Source: Dehalococcoidia bacterium
GTDB taxonomy: Bacteria > Chloroflexota > Dehalococcoidia > Dehalococcoidales > RBG-16-60-22
Direction: 5' to 3'
DNA: 15,619 bases
Assembly (NCBI GenBank): GCA_030613665.1
Contig: JAUWLN010000023.1
Location: forward strand, 1-15,619
This document shows, piece after piece, positions 7,235 through 14,199 of this stretch. The position numbers were made by a program, and so were the translations under genes. The notes under the pieces were generated by a model. That model saw nothing but the letters and a program-made list of their open reading frames with translations. It was not told the DNA's origin and ran no database searches. Numbering within the stretch: the first letter of the stretch is position 1; each line of letters starts with the position of its first letter.

Positions 7235-7264
7235 ATTGTAGCACTTCAGCCGTTGAAAAAGCAA
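7235..7264 (-). promoter_or_regulatory. Promoter of the rib operon
   Basis: Minus strand: TTGCTT (7264-7259), 18-nt spacer, TACAAT (7240-7235). The expected leader is only about 28 nt, far too short for an FMN riboswitch. The -35 overlaps the T-tract of the terminator of the upstream lipoprotein gene. Confidence 0.5.
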
Positions 7265-7292
7265 GAGCCGGCTGATTCTGGCCGCAGCCCGG
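7256..7292 (-). terminator. Intrinsic terminator after the SIMPL lipoprotein gene
   Basis: Minus strand: CCGGGCTG (7292-7285) pairs with CAGCCGG (7274-7268) through seven pairs and one bulged G around a 10-nt loop. It is followed by CTCTTGCTTTTT (7267-7256). It starts 4 nt after the gene's TAG. Confidence 0.6.
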
Positions 7293-7296
7293 ACGC

Positions 7297-8100
7297 CTAC
7301 TCTATGCTGTAGACGACCTGTACGGACAGTCTGATTTCCGTTTCCCCGGCGCTGATGGGGGTGGAAGGTGCTGCCAGTGCCGGCATAGCCGCTTCCCCAT
7401 AGAATTCACGCGCCACAGGCATATAGGCGCCAGTCTCATTGATAAAAATTGGCTTGCCCAGCTTCACGTCGCCCAGTTTTGCCAGCTGCTTGGCTTTAGC
7501 CTTGGCGTCGGCCATGGCCAGTTCCCGGGCCTCTTCATAGTATGCCGAAGGCTCATCCACGGTGAAACTGATGCTCCTGATTACTATATAGTCACCGCCA
7601 GCCCTTGCCGCGGCGTCGATAATGGCGCCGGTATCGTCAATACTCCTCACCCTGGCGGTTACCGTGTTGGTCACCCGGTAGCCGATAAGGATTTCGCGGC
7701 CATCTTTTTCCGACCACCTTCGCACCGGGGTGATGCTGAACTGGGAAGTTTTGATATCCTTTTCGGCGACGCCGAAGTTGTCCAGCTCGTTGACCACGGC
7801 GGTCATGGTGGCGGCGGCATAGCTCTGTGCCTCGGCCACGCTGCTTGACTGAACCTCCACGCCCAGGCTGAGTACGGCAACATCCGGGATAACGCTGATT
7901 TTCCCCTCTCCGCTGACCCAGATGCCGGTGTTCTGCTGGTTGAATATGCCGCCTGCCAGAGAGCTGGCACCGGACGATGAGGAGGGCGGAGAGAGCGTTT
8001 CACAGCCCACGGCGCCGAAAGCAACCGCCATCAGCACCGCAGCGAGAACAAACAGGGATTTCCGGTTATTTAATTGCCATCTTGCCGTTCGCATCCGCAT
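7297..8100 (-). CDS. SIMPL-domain (DUF541) lipoprotein
   Basis: A 267-residue secreted protein. With the start at 8100 it has a basic N-terminus, a hydrophobic segment (residues 16-31) and a lipobox ending G-C33, so it should be lipid-anchored on the outside of the membrane. The mature part begins with a Ser/Gly-rich linker and then the SIMPL domain: ISVIPDVAVLSLGVEVQSSSVAEA, KTSQFSITPVRRW, GYRVTNTVTARVRSID, and a final strand ETEIRLSVQVVYSIE. The family is known in bacterial periplasm and outer surfaces, but its molecular role is poorly defined. An in-frame ATG at 8136 coincides with the -35 element of the likely promoter and is rejected. The ATG at 8100, or 8094, is at the predicted transcription start. 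Confidence 0.85.
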   Translation of the reverse strand: MRMRTARWQLNNRKSLFVLAAVLMAVAFGAVGCETLSPPSSSSGASSLAGGIFNQQNTGIWVSGEGKISVIPDVAVLSLGVEVQSSSVAEAQSYAAATMTAVVNELDNFGVAEKDIKTSQFSITPVRRWSEKDGREILIGYRVTNTVTARVRSIDDTGAIIDAAARAGGDYIVIRSISFTVDEPSAYYEEARELAMADAKAKAKQLAKLGDVKLGKPIFINETGAYMPVAREFYGEAAMPALAAPSTPISAGETEIRLSVQVVYSIE

Positions 8101-8107
8101 ATTGAAA

Positions 8108-8136
8108 AGTATATAGAATGGCAGGGGTAAAATCAA
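8108..8136 (-). promoter_or_regulatory. Promoter of the SIMPL lipoprotein, leaderless
   Basis: Minus strand: TTGATT (8136-8131), 17 nt, TATACT (8113-8108). Transcription should begin near 8101, at the very ATG at 8100. No Shine-Dalgarno is visible. Confidence 0.6.
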
Positions 8137-8191
8137 GGCGAACTGTGAAGCTGCTGGTCGCGCCGTAGCGTATAAAAGCGCCGGGGTGAAA

Positions 8192-8200
8192 TGTTATAAT
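8192..8200 (+). promoter_or_regulatory. Extended -10 promoter of the helicase, leaderless
   Basis: TGTTATAAT is a perfect extended -10 (TGnTATAAT). No matching -35 is seen at the usual distance, as is common for extended -10 promoters. The first transcribed base should be at or next to the A of the ATG at 8207. Confidence 0.55.
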
Positions 8201-8206
8201 CAAGGG

Positions 8207-10420
8207 ATGGACATTCTGTCCGAACTAAACCCCGCGCAGCGAGAAGCCGTTGAGACCATAAGTGGGCCGGTGCTGATTCTGGCTGGACCCGGGAGCGGCA
8301 AGACAAGGGTTATCACCCACCGCATTGCGTATCTCATCAAGGTCTGTGGCGTCAGCCCGCGCCGCATCATGGCGGTCACCTTCACCAACAAGGCGGCCCG
8401 GGCGATGGAGGGCAGGTTATTTGGTAAAAGCGAAAAAGACCCTGCCGCTCCGCTTCTTAATTGGAGCATGCGTGGTCAGGTCACAGTCGGTACCTTTCAT
8501 GCCATCTGTGCCCGAATCCTGCGCCGTGACGGCAAGGCCGTCGGCGCTGACCCCGGCTTCGTCATCTACGACGCCGAGGACCAGATGAGCCTGGTCAAGC
8601 GCAGCCTTCAGGCGCTTGACCTCGACCCCAAGCAGCATAACCCCCGGGCGATTCACTCGGCGATTTCAGCGGCGAAAAGTCGAATGTGGACGCCGGAAGA
8701 ATATTTAAAACACCGCCACAGCTACTTCGAGGAAATCGTCCAGCGCGTCTATGAACGCTACCAGCAGTTCCTCACCGAGAGCAACGCGCTCGACTTTGAC
8801 GACCTTCTGCTCAAGGTGGTGCAACTTTTCGGGCAGAATGCGCCGGTGCTCTCGCGCTATCAATCACGGTACCTGCACATTCAGGTGGACGAGTTCCAGG
8901 ACACCAACCTCGTCCAGTACGAGCTTATGAAACAGCTGGCCGGCAAGTACCGCAACCTGTGTGTCGTGGGCGACCCGGACCAGTCGATTTACTCCTGGCG
9001 CTTTGCCGATCTGAGGAACATACTTAACTTTGAAAAAAACTACCCGGAAGCGAAGATAATCCTGCTGGAGCAGAACTACCGCTCCACCCGGCTGATTCTG
9101 GAGACGGCCAGCCACGTCATCTCGGCCAACCAGCAGCGCAAGCCCAAGGGACTGTGGACGGAAAACGAGACGGGGGTGCTGCCCAAGATTGTGGAGACCT
9201 ATACCGAGCAGGAGGAAGCACAGTTCGTCGTCAGCGAAATCGAGGAACTGGTCGGCAGGGGAGAGTTCAGTCGGGGCGACTGTGCCGTGATGTACCGCAC
9301 CAATGCCCAGTCGCGCGTCCTTGAGGAGGCATTTGTCCGCTACGGCGTGCCCTACCAGCTGGTGGCGGGCACGCGCTTCTATGAGCGACGGGAAATCAAG
9401 GATATCGTCGCCTACCTGCGGCTCATCCAGAATCCGAGCGACAGCGTCAGCCTGCTGCGTGTCATCAATGTGCCCCAGCGCGGCATCGGGCAGCGGACGG
9501 TCGCCGAGCTGTCACGGTGGGCGCGGGCGCGCGGCATCGCCGAGTACCAGGCGATAAAGCTGCTGGCCGGGCAGAAAGAGGATTCCGGGGAGCACCACCC
9601 CGCTTTCAATGCCCGTACCCAGCGGGCGCTGACCGGCTTTGTCGCCATTATGGAAGACTTCATCACCAGAAACAGGGAGATGAACCTGGTCGAACTGTTC
9701 GACTATGTTGTGGAGCGTTCTGGCTACCGGGAATATGTTCAGAATATGACCGATGGTGAGGAGCGCTGGGAGAATATCCTGGAGCTGCGCGCCGTGGCCC
9801 GGGAGTACCGCGATATGCCGTCGGCCGAAGGTCTGGCCGCTTTTCTGGAAGGGGTGACGCTGGTGTCCGATATCGACAGCTACAAAGAGCAGGTCGACGC
9901 CGCCACCCTGATAACCCTGCACCAGGCAAAGGGGCTGGAGTTTTCGGTGGTGTTCATCGTTGGCATGGAGGACGGCATCCTGCCCCATATAAGGTCGTTT
10001 GACGACGCCGGGCAGATGGAGGAGGAAAGGCGACTCTGCTACGTCGGCATTACGCGGGCCGGGAAACAGGTCTATCTGGTGCGTGCCTTCCGTCGCAGCC
10101 TCATGGGCAGCAGCGCCGTCAATCAGCCGTCGCGCTTCCTGCAGGATATTCCGTCGCACCTGATAGCCGGTGGCGAGCGCTGGCAGGGTGAGGACAGCGA
10201 CCTGGCCACGGCCATGTATTCCTGGAACCGGATGGTGGAGACGCGACCCGAACTCCCTGAACTGAGTCTTGGCGACCGTGTCCAGCATGCGCAGTTCGGC
10301 GAGGGGACGGTGGTGGGCTACAAGCTGGTCAAGGACGACGTTGAGGTGGTGGTGGCCTTTGAGGGGGAGGGAGTGAAAAAACTGCTGCTCAGCTTCGCCA
10401 ACCTGGAGAAAACGGAATAA
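8207..10420 (+). CDS. pcrA: UvrD/PcrA-type superfamily 1 DNA helicase
   Basis: A 737-residue 3'-5' DNA helicase for repair and replication restart, of the PcrA/UvrD type. All motifs are in order: Q motif (LNPAQREAV, Q11), Walker A GPGSGKT with K32, Ia VTFTNKAARAM, Ib GTFHAICARIL, II D228EFQD, III GDPDQSIYSWR, IV LEQNYRST, V TLHQAKGLEF, VI EEERRLCYVGITRA. The C-terminus (LGDRVQHAQFGEGTVVGY...VAFEGEGVKKL) is the Tudor-like domain typical of PcrA, which binds RNA polymerase in studied members. A GTG at 8186 in the same frame lies upstream of the -10 hexamer and cannot be in the message, so the ATG at 8207 is chosen. Divergent from the lipoprotein gene, and followed 54 bases later by mutL with its own promoter. 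Confidence 0.97.
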   Translation: MDILSELNPAQREAVETISGPVLILAGPGSGKTRVITHRIAYLIKVCGVSPRRIMAVTFTNKAARAMEGRLFGKSEKDPAAPLLNWSMRGQVTVGTFHAICARILRRDGKAVGADPGFVIYDAEDQMSLVKRSLQALDLDPKQHNPRAIHSAISAAKSRMWTPEEYLKHRHSYFEEIVQRVYERYQQFLTESNALDFDDLLLKVVQLFGQNAPVLSRYQSRYLHIQVDEFQDTNLVQYELMKQLAGKYRNLCVVGDPDQSIYSWRFADLRNILNFEKNYPEAKIILLEQNYRSTRLILETASHVISANQQRKPKGLWTENETGVLPKIVETYTEQEEAQFVVSEIEELVGRGEFSRGDCAVMYRTNAQSRVLEEAFVRYGVPYQLVAGTRFYERREIKDIVAYLRLIQNPSDSVSLLRVINVPQRGIGQRTVAELSRWARARGIAEYQAIKLLAGQKEDSGEHHPAFNARTQRALTGFVAIMEDFITRNREMNLVELFDYVVERSGYREYVQNMTDGEERWENILELRAVAREYRDMPSAEGLAAFLEGVTLVSDIDSYKEQVDAATLITLHQAKGLEFSVVFIVGMEDGILPHIRSFDDAGQMEEERRLCYVGITRAGKQVYLVRAFRRSLMGSSAVNQPSRFLQDIPSHLIAGGERWQGEDSDLATAMYSWNRMVETRPELPELSLGDRVQHAQFGEGTVVGYKLVKDDVEVVVAFEGEGVKKLLLSFANLEKTE

Positions 10421-10436
10421 ATATAATTAGAATATA

Positions 10437-10465
10437 TTGACAAAATACACGGAAACGTGTAAAAT
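10437..10465 (+). promoter_or_regulatory. mutL promoter, leaderless
   Basis: Perfect -35 TTGACA (10437-10442), 17 nt, TAAAAT (10460-10465). The start is expected near 10472, within about 3 nt of the ATG at 10475. No Shine-Dalgarno is present. The spacer holds a perfect palindrome. Confidence 0.7.
10446..10461. promoter_or_regulatory. Candidate operator palindrome within the mutL promoter
   Basis: TACACG / CGTGTA, a perfect 6-bp inverted repeat around GAAA, fills the space between -35 and -10 and touches the -10. A repressor bound here would block RNA polymerase. No protein is identified, and it does not match the classic E. coli or Bacillus SOS box. Confidence 0.4.
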
Positions 10466-10474
10466 AATGATGAA

Positions 10475-12166
10475 ATGCCTATAAAAGTTCTTGATAAAAA
10501 GCTCATTGCCCAGATTGCCGCCGGCGAGGTGGTAGAGCGGCCGGCCTCGGTGGTGAAGGAGCTGGTGGAGAACGCGCTGGACGCCGGGGCAGGCCAGATT
10601 GCGGTCGAGGTGCGGGGTGGCGGCACCAGCCTCATCCGTATCATGGACAACGGCAACGGCATAACGTCGGACGAGGTGGCGCTGGCGTTTGAGCGCTACG
10701 CGACGAGCAAGATAGGCAGTATGGCCGACCTGGGGTCGATTGCCACCCTCGGTTTTCGTGGGGAAGCCCTGCCCAGCATCGCCGCGGTGGCCCAGATAGA
10801 CATCCTGACCAGCGCCGCAGGCGAAGTGACCGGCACCTATATCAGTGTTCAGGAGGGAGAGGTATCGGTGCGGAAGAGCCAGGCCCGACCCCAAGGAACG
10901 ACGGTAACCGTGCGCGACCTTTTCCGCAGCGTGCCGGCGCGACGGAAGTTCCTCAAGTCGGTGTCCACCGAGAACGGTCACATTGCCAATGTGGTCAGCC
11001 AGTATGCACTCGCTTATCCCGGGGTCAGCTTCGCCCTGTTCCTCGAGGGAAGAAAGACACTGGGCACGGCGGGGAAGGGTCGGTTAATCGACGCCATCGT
11101 CGAGGTGTACGGCACGGAAATCGCCCGGCACATGCTGGAAGTGCCGGAGAACGATGAGGCCCAGGTCAAAGTGGCCGGCATGATAGGTTCGCCGTCGGTA
11201 AGTCGCTCCGGTCGAAATTATATCAGTTTCTTCATAAATCGACGCTGGGTGAACAGTCGACTCCTCGCCTGGGCGGTGCAGGAGGCGTATCACGGGCTGT
11301 TGCCGCAGGGAAAGCATCCGGTGGCGGTCCTCGCCATTTCACTGTCGCCGTCAGAGGTCGATGTTAATATTCACCCCACCAAGAGCGAGGTGAAGTTCCA
11401 GTACGAGCGCCAGATGTTCACCGCCGTTCAGAAGGCGGTGCGGCAGACATTGATTGCGCAGACGCCGGTGCCGCGAGTTGAGGAGGTGGCTGTCGGCTAC
11501 AGCAATCCTTCGCCGCAGGTGGAAATCGACTGGTCGAGTGCTGCGGTCAACCGGGGCGCAGTCGGCCAGGCGTTCGAAGTCGCCCGGCCGCTGACGGCCG
11601 CGCTGCCCGTGCTGAGGGTGCTCGGCCAGCTTATGAGCAGCTATATTGTGGCCGAGGGGCCCGATGGCCTGTACCTCATCGACCAGCATGCGGCGCACGA
11701 GCGTGTTGTCTTCGAGCAGGTCAGGGAGCAGCGCTCCAAGGGTGAAATCGAGGTACAGGGCCTGCTCGAGCCGGTACCCTTTGAAGTTACACTGCTGCAG
11801 GAAACGACGCTTAAGTCGCACCACCAGGAACTGGTCGATTTCGGCTTTTCGCTGGAGCCGTTTGGCGACCGCACCTATCTGGTCCGGTCGGTGCCGCAGG
11901 CGCTGAGCGGTGGCGACTGGTCCGGGGTGTTGCGGGAGCTGCTGGATTCGGGCGAGGGAGCGGACGACTGGGCGGAGAAGATTGCGATTTCCGTTGCCTG
12001 TCACAGCGGCGCGGTGCGGGCGAGGCAATCGTTGAGCGACGAAGAGATGCGGGCGCTGGTGCGCCAGCTGGAGAAAACCGTCATGCCCCACACCTGCCCT
12101 CACGGACGGCCCACGCTGATTCATCTAAGCAGCAATCAGTTGCGACGGGAGTTCGGGCGGGGATAG
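10475..12166 (+). CDS. mutL: DNA mismatch repair protein MutL (endonuclease type)
   Basis: A 563-residue MutL. The N-terminal GHKL ATPase shows KE29LVEN33ALDAGA, the MDNGNGI loop, ATSKI and GFRGEALPSIAAV, then the transducer domain with FINRRWV and VDVNIHPTKSEVKF. After a short linker the C-terminal domain carries the nicking-endonuclease motif D403QHAAHERVVFE (DQHAx2Ex4E), the SVACHSGAVRA segment and C541PHGRP. This means it cuts DNA itself, as MutL does in bacteria lacking MutH. The linker is short, about 50-60 residues. No mutS is in the window. It starts at the ATG 10475, where homology begins (MPIKVLDKKLIAQIAAGEV). Its stop is 9 bases from the stop of the convergent nuclease gene. Confidence 0.97.
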   Translation: MPIKVLDKKLIAQIAAGEVVERPASVVKELVENALDAGAGQIAVEVRGGGTSLIRIMDNGNGITSDEVALAFERYATSKIGSMADLGSIATLGFRGEALPSIAAVAQIDILTSAAGEVTGTYISVQEGEVSVRKSQARPQGTTVTVRDLFRSVPARRKFLKSVSTENGHIANVVSQYALAYPGVSFALFLEGRKTLGTAGKGRLIDAIVEVYGTEIARHMLEVPENDEAQVKVAGMIGSPSVSRSGRNYISFFINRRWVNSRLLAWAVQEAYHGLLPQGKHPVAVLAISLSPSEVDVNIHPTKSEVKFQYERQMFTAVQKAVRQTLIAQTPVPRVEEVAVGYSNPSPQVEIDWSSAAVNRGAVGQAFEVARPLTAALPVLRVLGQLMSSYIVAEGPDGLYLIDQHAAHERVVFEQVREQRSKGEIEVQGLLEPVPFEVTLLQETTLKSHHQELVDFGFSLEPFGDRTYLVRSVPQALSGGDWSGVLRELLDSGEGADDWAEKIAISVACHSGAVRARQSLSDEEMRALVRQLEKTVMPHTCPHGRPTLIHLSSNQLRREFGRG

Positions 12167-12175
12167 TAAAATCTA

Positions 12176-12631
12176 TTACGTTTCGGCCTCTGCCGGCTTC
12201 TGCAGCAGTTCCCAGCGTACCATGCCATCTTCGATGAGCTGGCGGATTTTCCGCTGCTGAGGGGTAAGCTGGGCGCTGCGACCTGTCTTTATCTCCATGA
12301 TGACGATTTCCTCCGGCTCGCCTCTGGAAAGACCCGGGAAAACAATGAGGTCGATGGGGCTGCCGATGAAGCGGGCTTCGGTGGGGTCGTATTTGAACTC
12401 GGGGAGGTAGGGTGTCATCTGTTCGGTGAACTTGCCCCCCAGCACCGCCCGGCTCTGTGTTACGGCATCGCGGACCGCTTTTCCCCTCTCCTCTTCCACC
12501 ATCTGCCACGTCTCTTCCTGCCAGCGCCGGAATTTGTTTTCATATCTATACCGGGTCGTGTAGTACACAAGCAGAATACCTAGAATCGCGGCGACGGTGA
12601 TGATGACAATGATGAGGGCAACGACATTCAT
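12176..12631 (-). CDS. Membrane-anchored Holliday-junction-resolvase-like endonuclease
   Basis: A 151-residue protein of the predicted Holliday-junction-resolvase-related nuclease family (Endonuc_Holl type). Residues 3-23 are one hydrophobic helix, followed by a basic/aromatic stretch and a charged helix with the WQEET segment. The nuclease core is compact, with SPIDLIVF (D94) and then IVIMEIKTG (E113-I-K115), the spacing and pattern of a PD-(D/E)xK active site, followed by LTPQQRKIRQLI, typical of the family. Substrate and role are not established for the family as far as I know. GGAGGTG sits 4 nt before the ATG. It follows pyrE by 27 nt as the last gene of the lepB-pyrE-nuclease cluster, and converges on mutL. 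Confidence 0.8.
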   Translation of the reverse strand: MNVVALIIVIITVAAILGILLVYYTTRYRYENKFRRWQEETWQMVEEERGKAVRDAVTQSRAVLGGKFTEQMTPYLPEFKYDPTEARFIGSPIDLIVFPGLSRGEPEEIVIMEIKTGRSAQLTPQQRKIRQLIEDGMVRWELLQKPAEAET

Positions 12632-12658
12632 GGTGCACCTCCCCGAATATTTCCGGCG

Positions 12659-13234
12659 TCAGGCCGGCGGCTGGCTGCTGCCGGGTTTTACCAGCGGAAC
12701 CCCGGCGGCGCAAAGCGGACACTCTTCCGGTCGATAGGTAACGGTGGCGGTGCGGTGGCAGCTGAAGAGGGGAAAGCCAAAATCCGGGGCCTGCCCGGAG
12801 CGGTCGACCAGCACGCCGATGCCGATGATGTTGCCGCCCAGTTTATTGACGGCAGCGATAACTTCGTGGACGGAGCTGCCTGTGGTCAGGATGTCGTCAA
12901 CGATGAGGACCCGCTCTCCGGGGTCTATACTGAAACCTCTGCGGAAATTTCTCTCCTCATCCTCTTTCTCGGCAAAGATGCCGCGGACACCCAGCTGTCG
13001 GGCGACCTCAAAGGCGAGGATGATGCCGCCGGTGGTTGGCCCGGCGACGACCTGCACGTTTTCGCGGCGAAAATGGTCGGCAATCATTCGGCAGAGTTGC
13101 TCGGTATAGCCGGGAAACTGCAGGATACGGAACTTCTCCCAGTAAGCCGGGGAGTGAAGCCCGGAGGTGAGCAGGAAATGACCCTTGAGCAGTGCCCCCG
13201 ATTTTTGAAAAATATCTTCGGTTTTACCGGCCAT
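12659..13234 (-). CDS. pyrE: Orotate phosphoribosyltransferase
   Basis: Pyrimidine synthesis: joins orotate to PRPP to form OMP. The 191-residue protein shows the type I PRTase fold, with AGPTTGGIILA near residue 64, the flexible loop region AEKEDEERNFRRGF (88-101), and the PRPP-binding motif VLIVDDILTTGSS (109-121). The C-terminus YRPEECPLCAAGVPLVKPGS carries C172xxC175 and is typical of the archaeal/thermophile-style PyrE branch, differing from E. coli PyrE. GGAGG lies 5 nt before the ATG at 13234. It starts 23 nt after lepB and precedes the nuclease gene, so cotranscription is likely. No other pyr genes are present here. Confidence 0.94.
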   Translation of the reverse strand: MAGKTEDIFQKSGALLKGHFLLTSGLHSPAYWEKFRILQFPGYTEQLCRMIADHFRRENVQVVAGPTTGGIILAFEVARQLGVRGIFAEKEDEERNFRRGFSIDPGERVLIVDDILTTGSSVHEVIAAVNKLGGNIIGIGVLVDRSGQAPDFGFPLFSCHRTATVTYRPEECPLCAAGVPLVKPGSSQPPA

Positions 13235-13257
13235 TCATGCCTCCAGGAAGTACCAGC

Positions 13258-13836
13258 CTACATATTATATAACAGGTAACATTTCGCCACGTATGCATTG
13301 ACAATGCTGGCCAGCTGTTCGTGCAGCGCGTATTCTGGCACCAGCCCCCACTCCGGCGGTGGCCAGATGGAAAGCCAGGCTTTGCCCACGATGTTCTGGC
13401 GCGGGACCACCCAGCCGTTGTGTGAGTCATTGCTCTGGTTGCGGTTGTCACCGAGAACGAAATAATTGCCTGCCGGTATCTTCTGCTTGTCGAGGTGGTA
13501 GCTGGGCGTGTTGTTGATATAAGGCTCTTTCAATCGCGTGCCGTTCACATAGACCGCATCGTCTTTGACCTCCACCGTGTCATTGGGCACGGCGATGATG
13601 CGCTTGATGAACTCTCCCTTCTCGCTGTTGGTTGGCCTGAAGACGATAACATCACCTCTCTCCGGCTCGTGCATTCGATAGGTGACTTTGCTTATCAGGA
13701 TACGCTGCCCGCTGTTAAAACTTGGCTCCATGCTGATGCCGACAATAATGACGGTGTCAATGGTGAAACGCAACCCGAAAAAAACGACCAGGGCAAGTAC
13801 AGCGGTTATTATTAGTTCACGGAAAAAGGACTTCAT
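13258..13836 (-). CDS. lepB: Signal peptidase I
   Basis: Removes signal peptides from exported proteins at the outer face of the membrane. The 192-residue protein has one N-terminal membrane helix (about residues 8-30) and the type I boxes: GISMEPS with catalytic S35, GDVIVF, FIKRIIAVPNDTVEV with catalytic K78 (the usual PGD reads PND here), and LGDNRNQSNDSHNGWV, where the usual DSR reads DSH. The tail after SIWPPPEWG extends beyond the last conserved box and has one Cys. The ATG at 13836 has GGAG about 10 nt upstream. First gene of the lepB-pyrE-nuclease cluster. Confidence 0.95.
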   Translation of the reverse strand: MKSFFRELIITAVLALVVFFGLRFTIDTVIIVGISMEPSFNSGQRILISKVTYRMHEPERGDVIVFRPTNSEKGEFIKRIIAVPNDTVEVKDDAVYVNGTRLKEPYINNTPSYHLDKQKIPAGNYFVLGDNRNQSNDSHNGWVVPRQNIVGKAWLSIWPPPEWGLVPEYALHEQLASIVNAYVAKCYLLYNM

Positions 13837-13863
13837 TAACTGCTCACTCCGCTTATCCGTCCA

Positions 13864-13869
13864 ATTATA
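13864..13869 (-). promoter_or_regulatory. -10 element of the lepB cluster
   Basis: TATAAT on the minus strand, 27 bases before the lepB ATG. No convincing -35 is found 16-18 nt upstream, so this is a weaker call. Confidence 0.4.
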
Positions 13870-13912
13870 GCCTATTTGCTCTTATCCTGCCAGTCTGGAA
13901 ACAGAGATGCAA

Positions 13913-13942
13913 TGGACAAAATGCGATGGCTGGGCAGATAAT
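13913..13942 (+). promoter_or_regulatory. Possible promoter of the 67-residue membrane protein
   Basis: TGGACA (13913-13918), 18 nt, GATAAT (13937-13942), giving a leader of about 33 nt that ends in the Shine-Dalgarno AGAGGTGA. Confidence 0.4.
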
Positions 13943-13981
13943 GATAAGGAGTCTTTATAACAATATAAAGAGGTGAGTAAA

Positions 13982-14185
13982 ATGGGATGGTTTGGTAACA
14001 AGGCGGCAAAGTTCAGACAGGTGCCGGAGCCTTATTTCTCCCTGCACGTCACCGCCAAGTTTCTGGCTGGAGTGGGTATAGGCGTACTATTGTCTACCTG
14101 GCTGCCAGCATGGACTGGCTGGATATTTATCGGCGTTGCTTTGCTGATAGCTATTCCAAGTGCCAGAATTGTCCTTAGCAAGTGA
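13982..14185 (+). CDS. Small two-helix membrane protein, function unknown
   Basis: A 67-residue protein, MGWFGNKAAKFRQVPEPYFS at the N-terminus, then two hydrophobic segments (about residues 24-40 and 43-60) separated by a short PAWTG turn. A two-pass membrane protein with a basic cytoplasmic N-terminus is likely. I do not recognise a family. The ATG at 13982 is chosen over the GTG at 13973, because AGAGGTGA lies about 5 nt before the ATG and overlaps the GTG. It ends 14 bases before the stop of the convergent metallo-beta-lactamase gene. Confidence 0.65.
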   Translation: MGWFGNKAAKFRQVPEPYFSLHVTAKFLAGVGIGVLLSTWLPAWTGWIFIGVALLIAIPSARIVLSK

Positions 14186-14199
14186 TGTGGGGGTTTGTG

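Noticed and set aside
9512..10288. 258-residue minus-strand open frame, and a similar one at 11351-12124
   Set aside because: Both are shadows of the helicase and mutL, whose motifs are intact.
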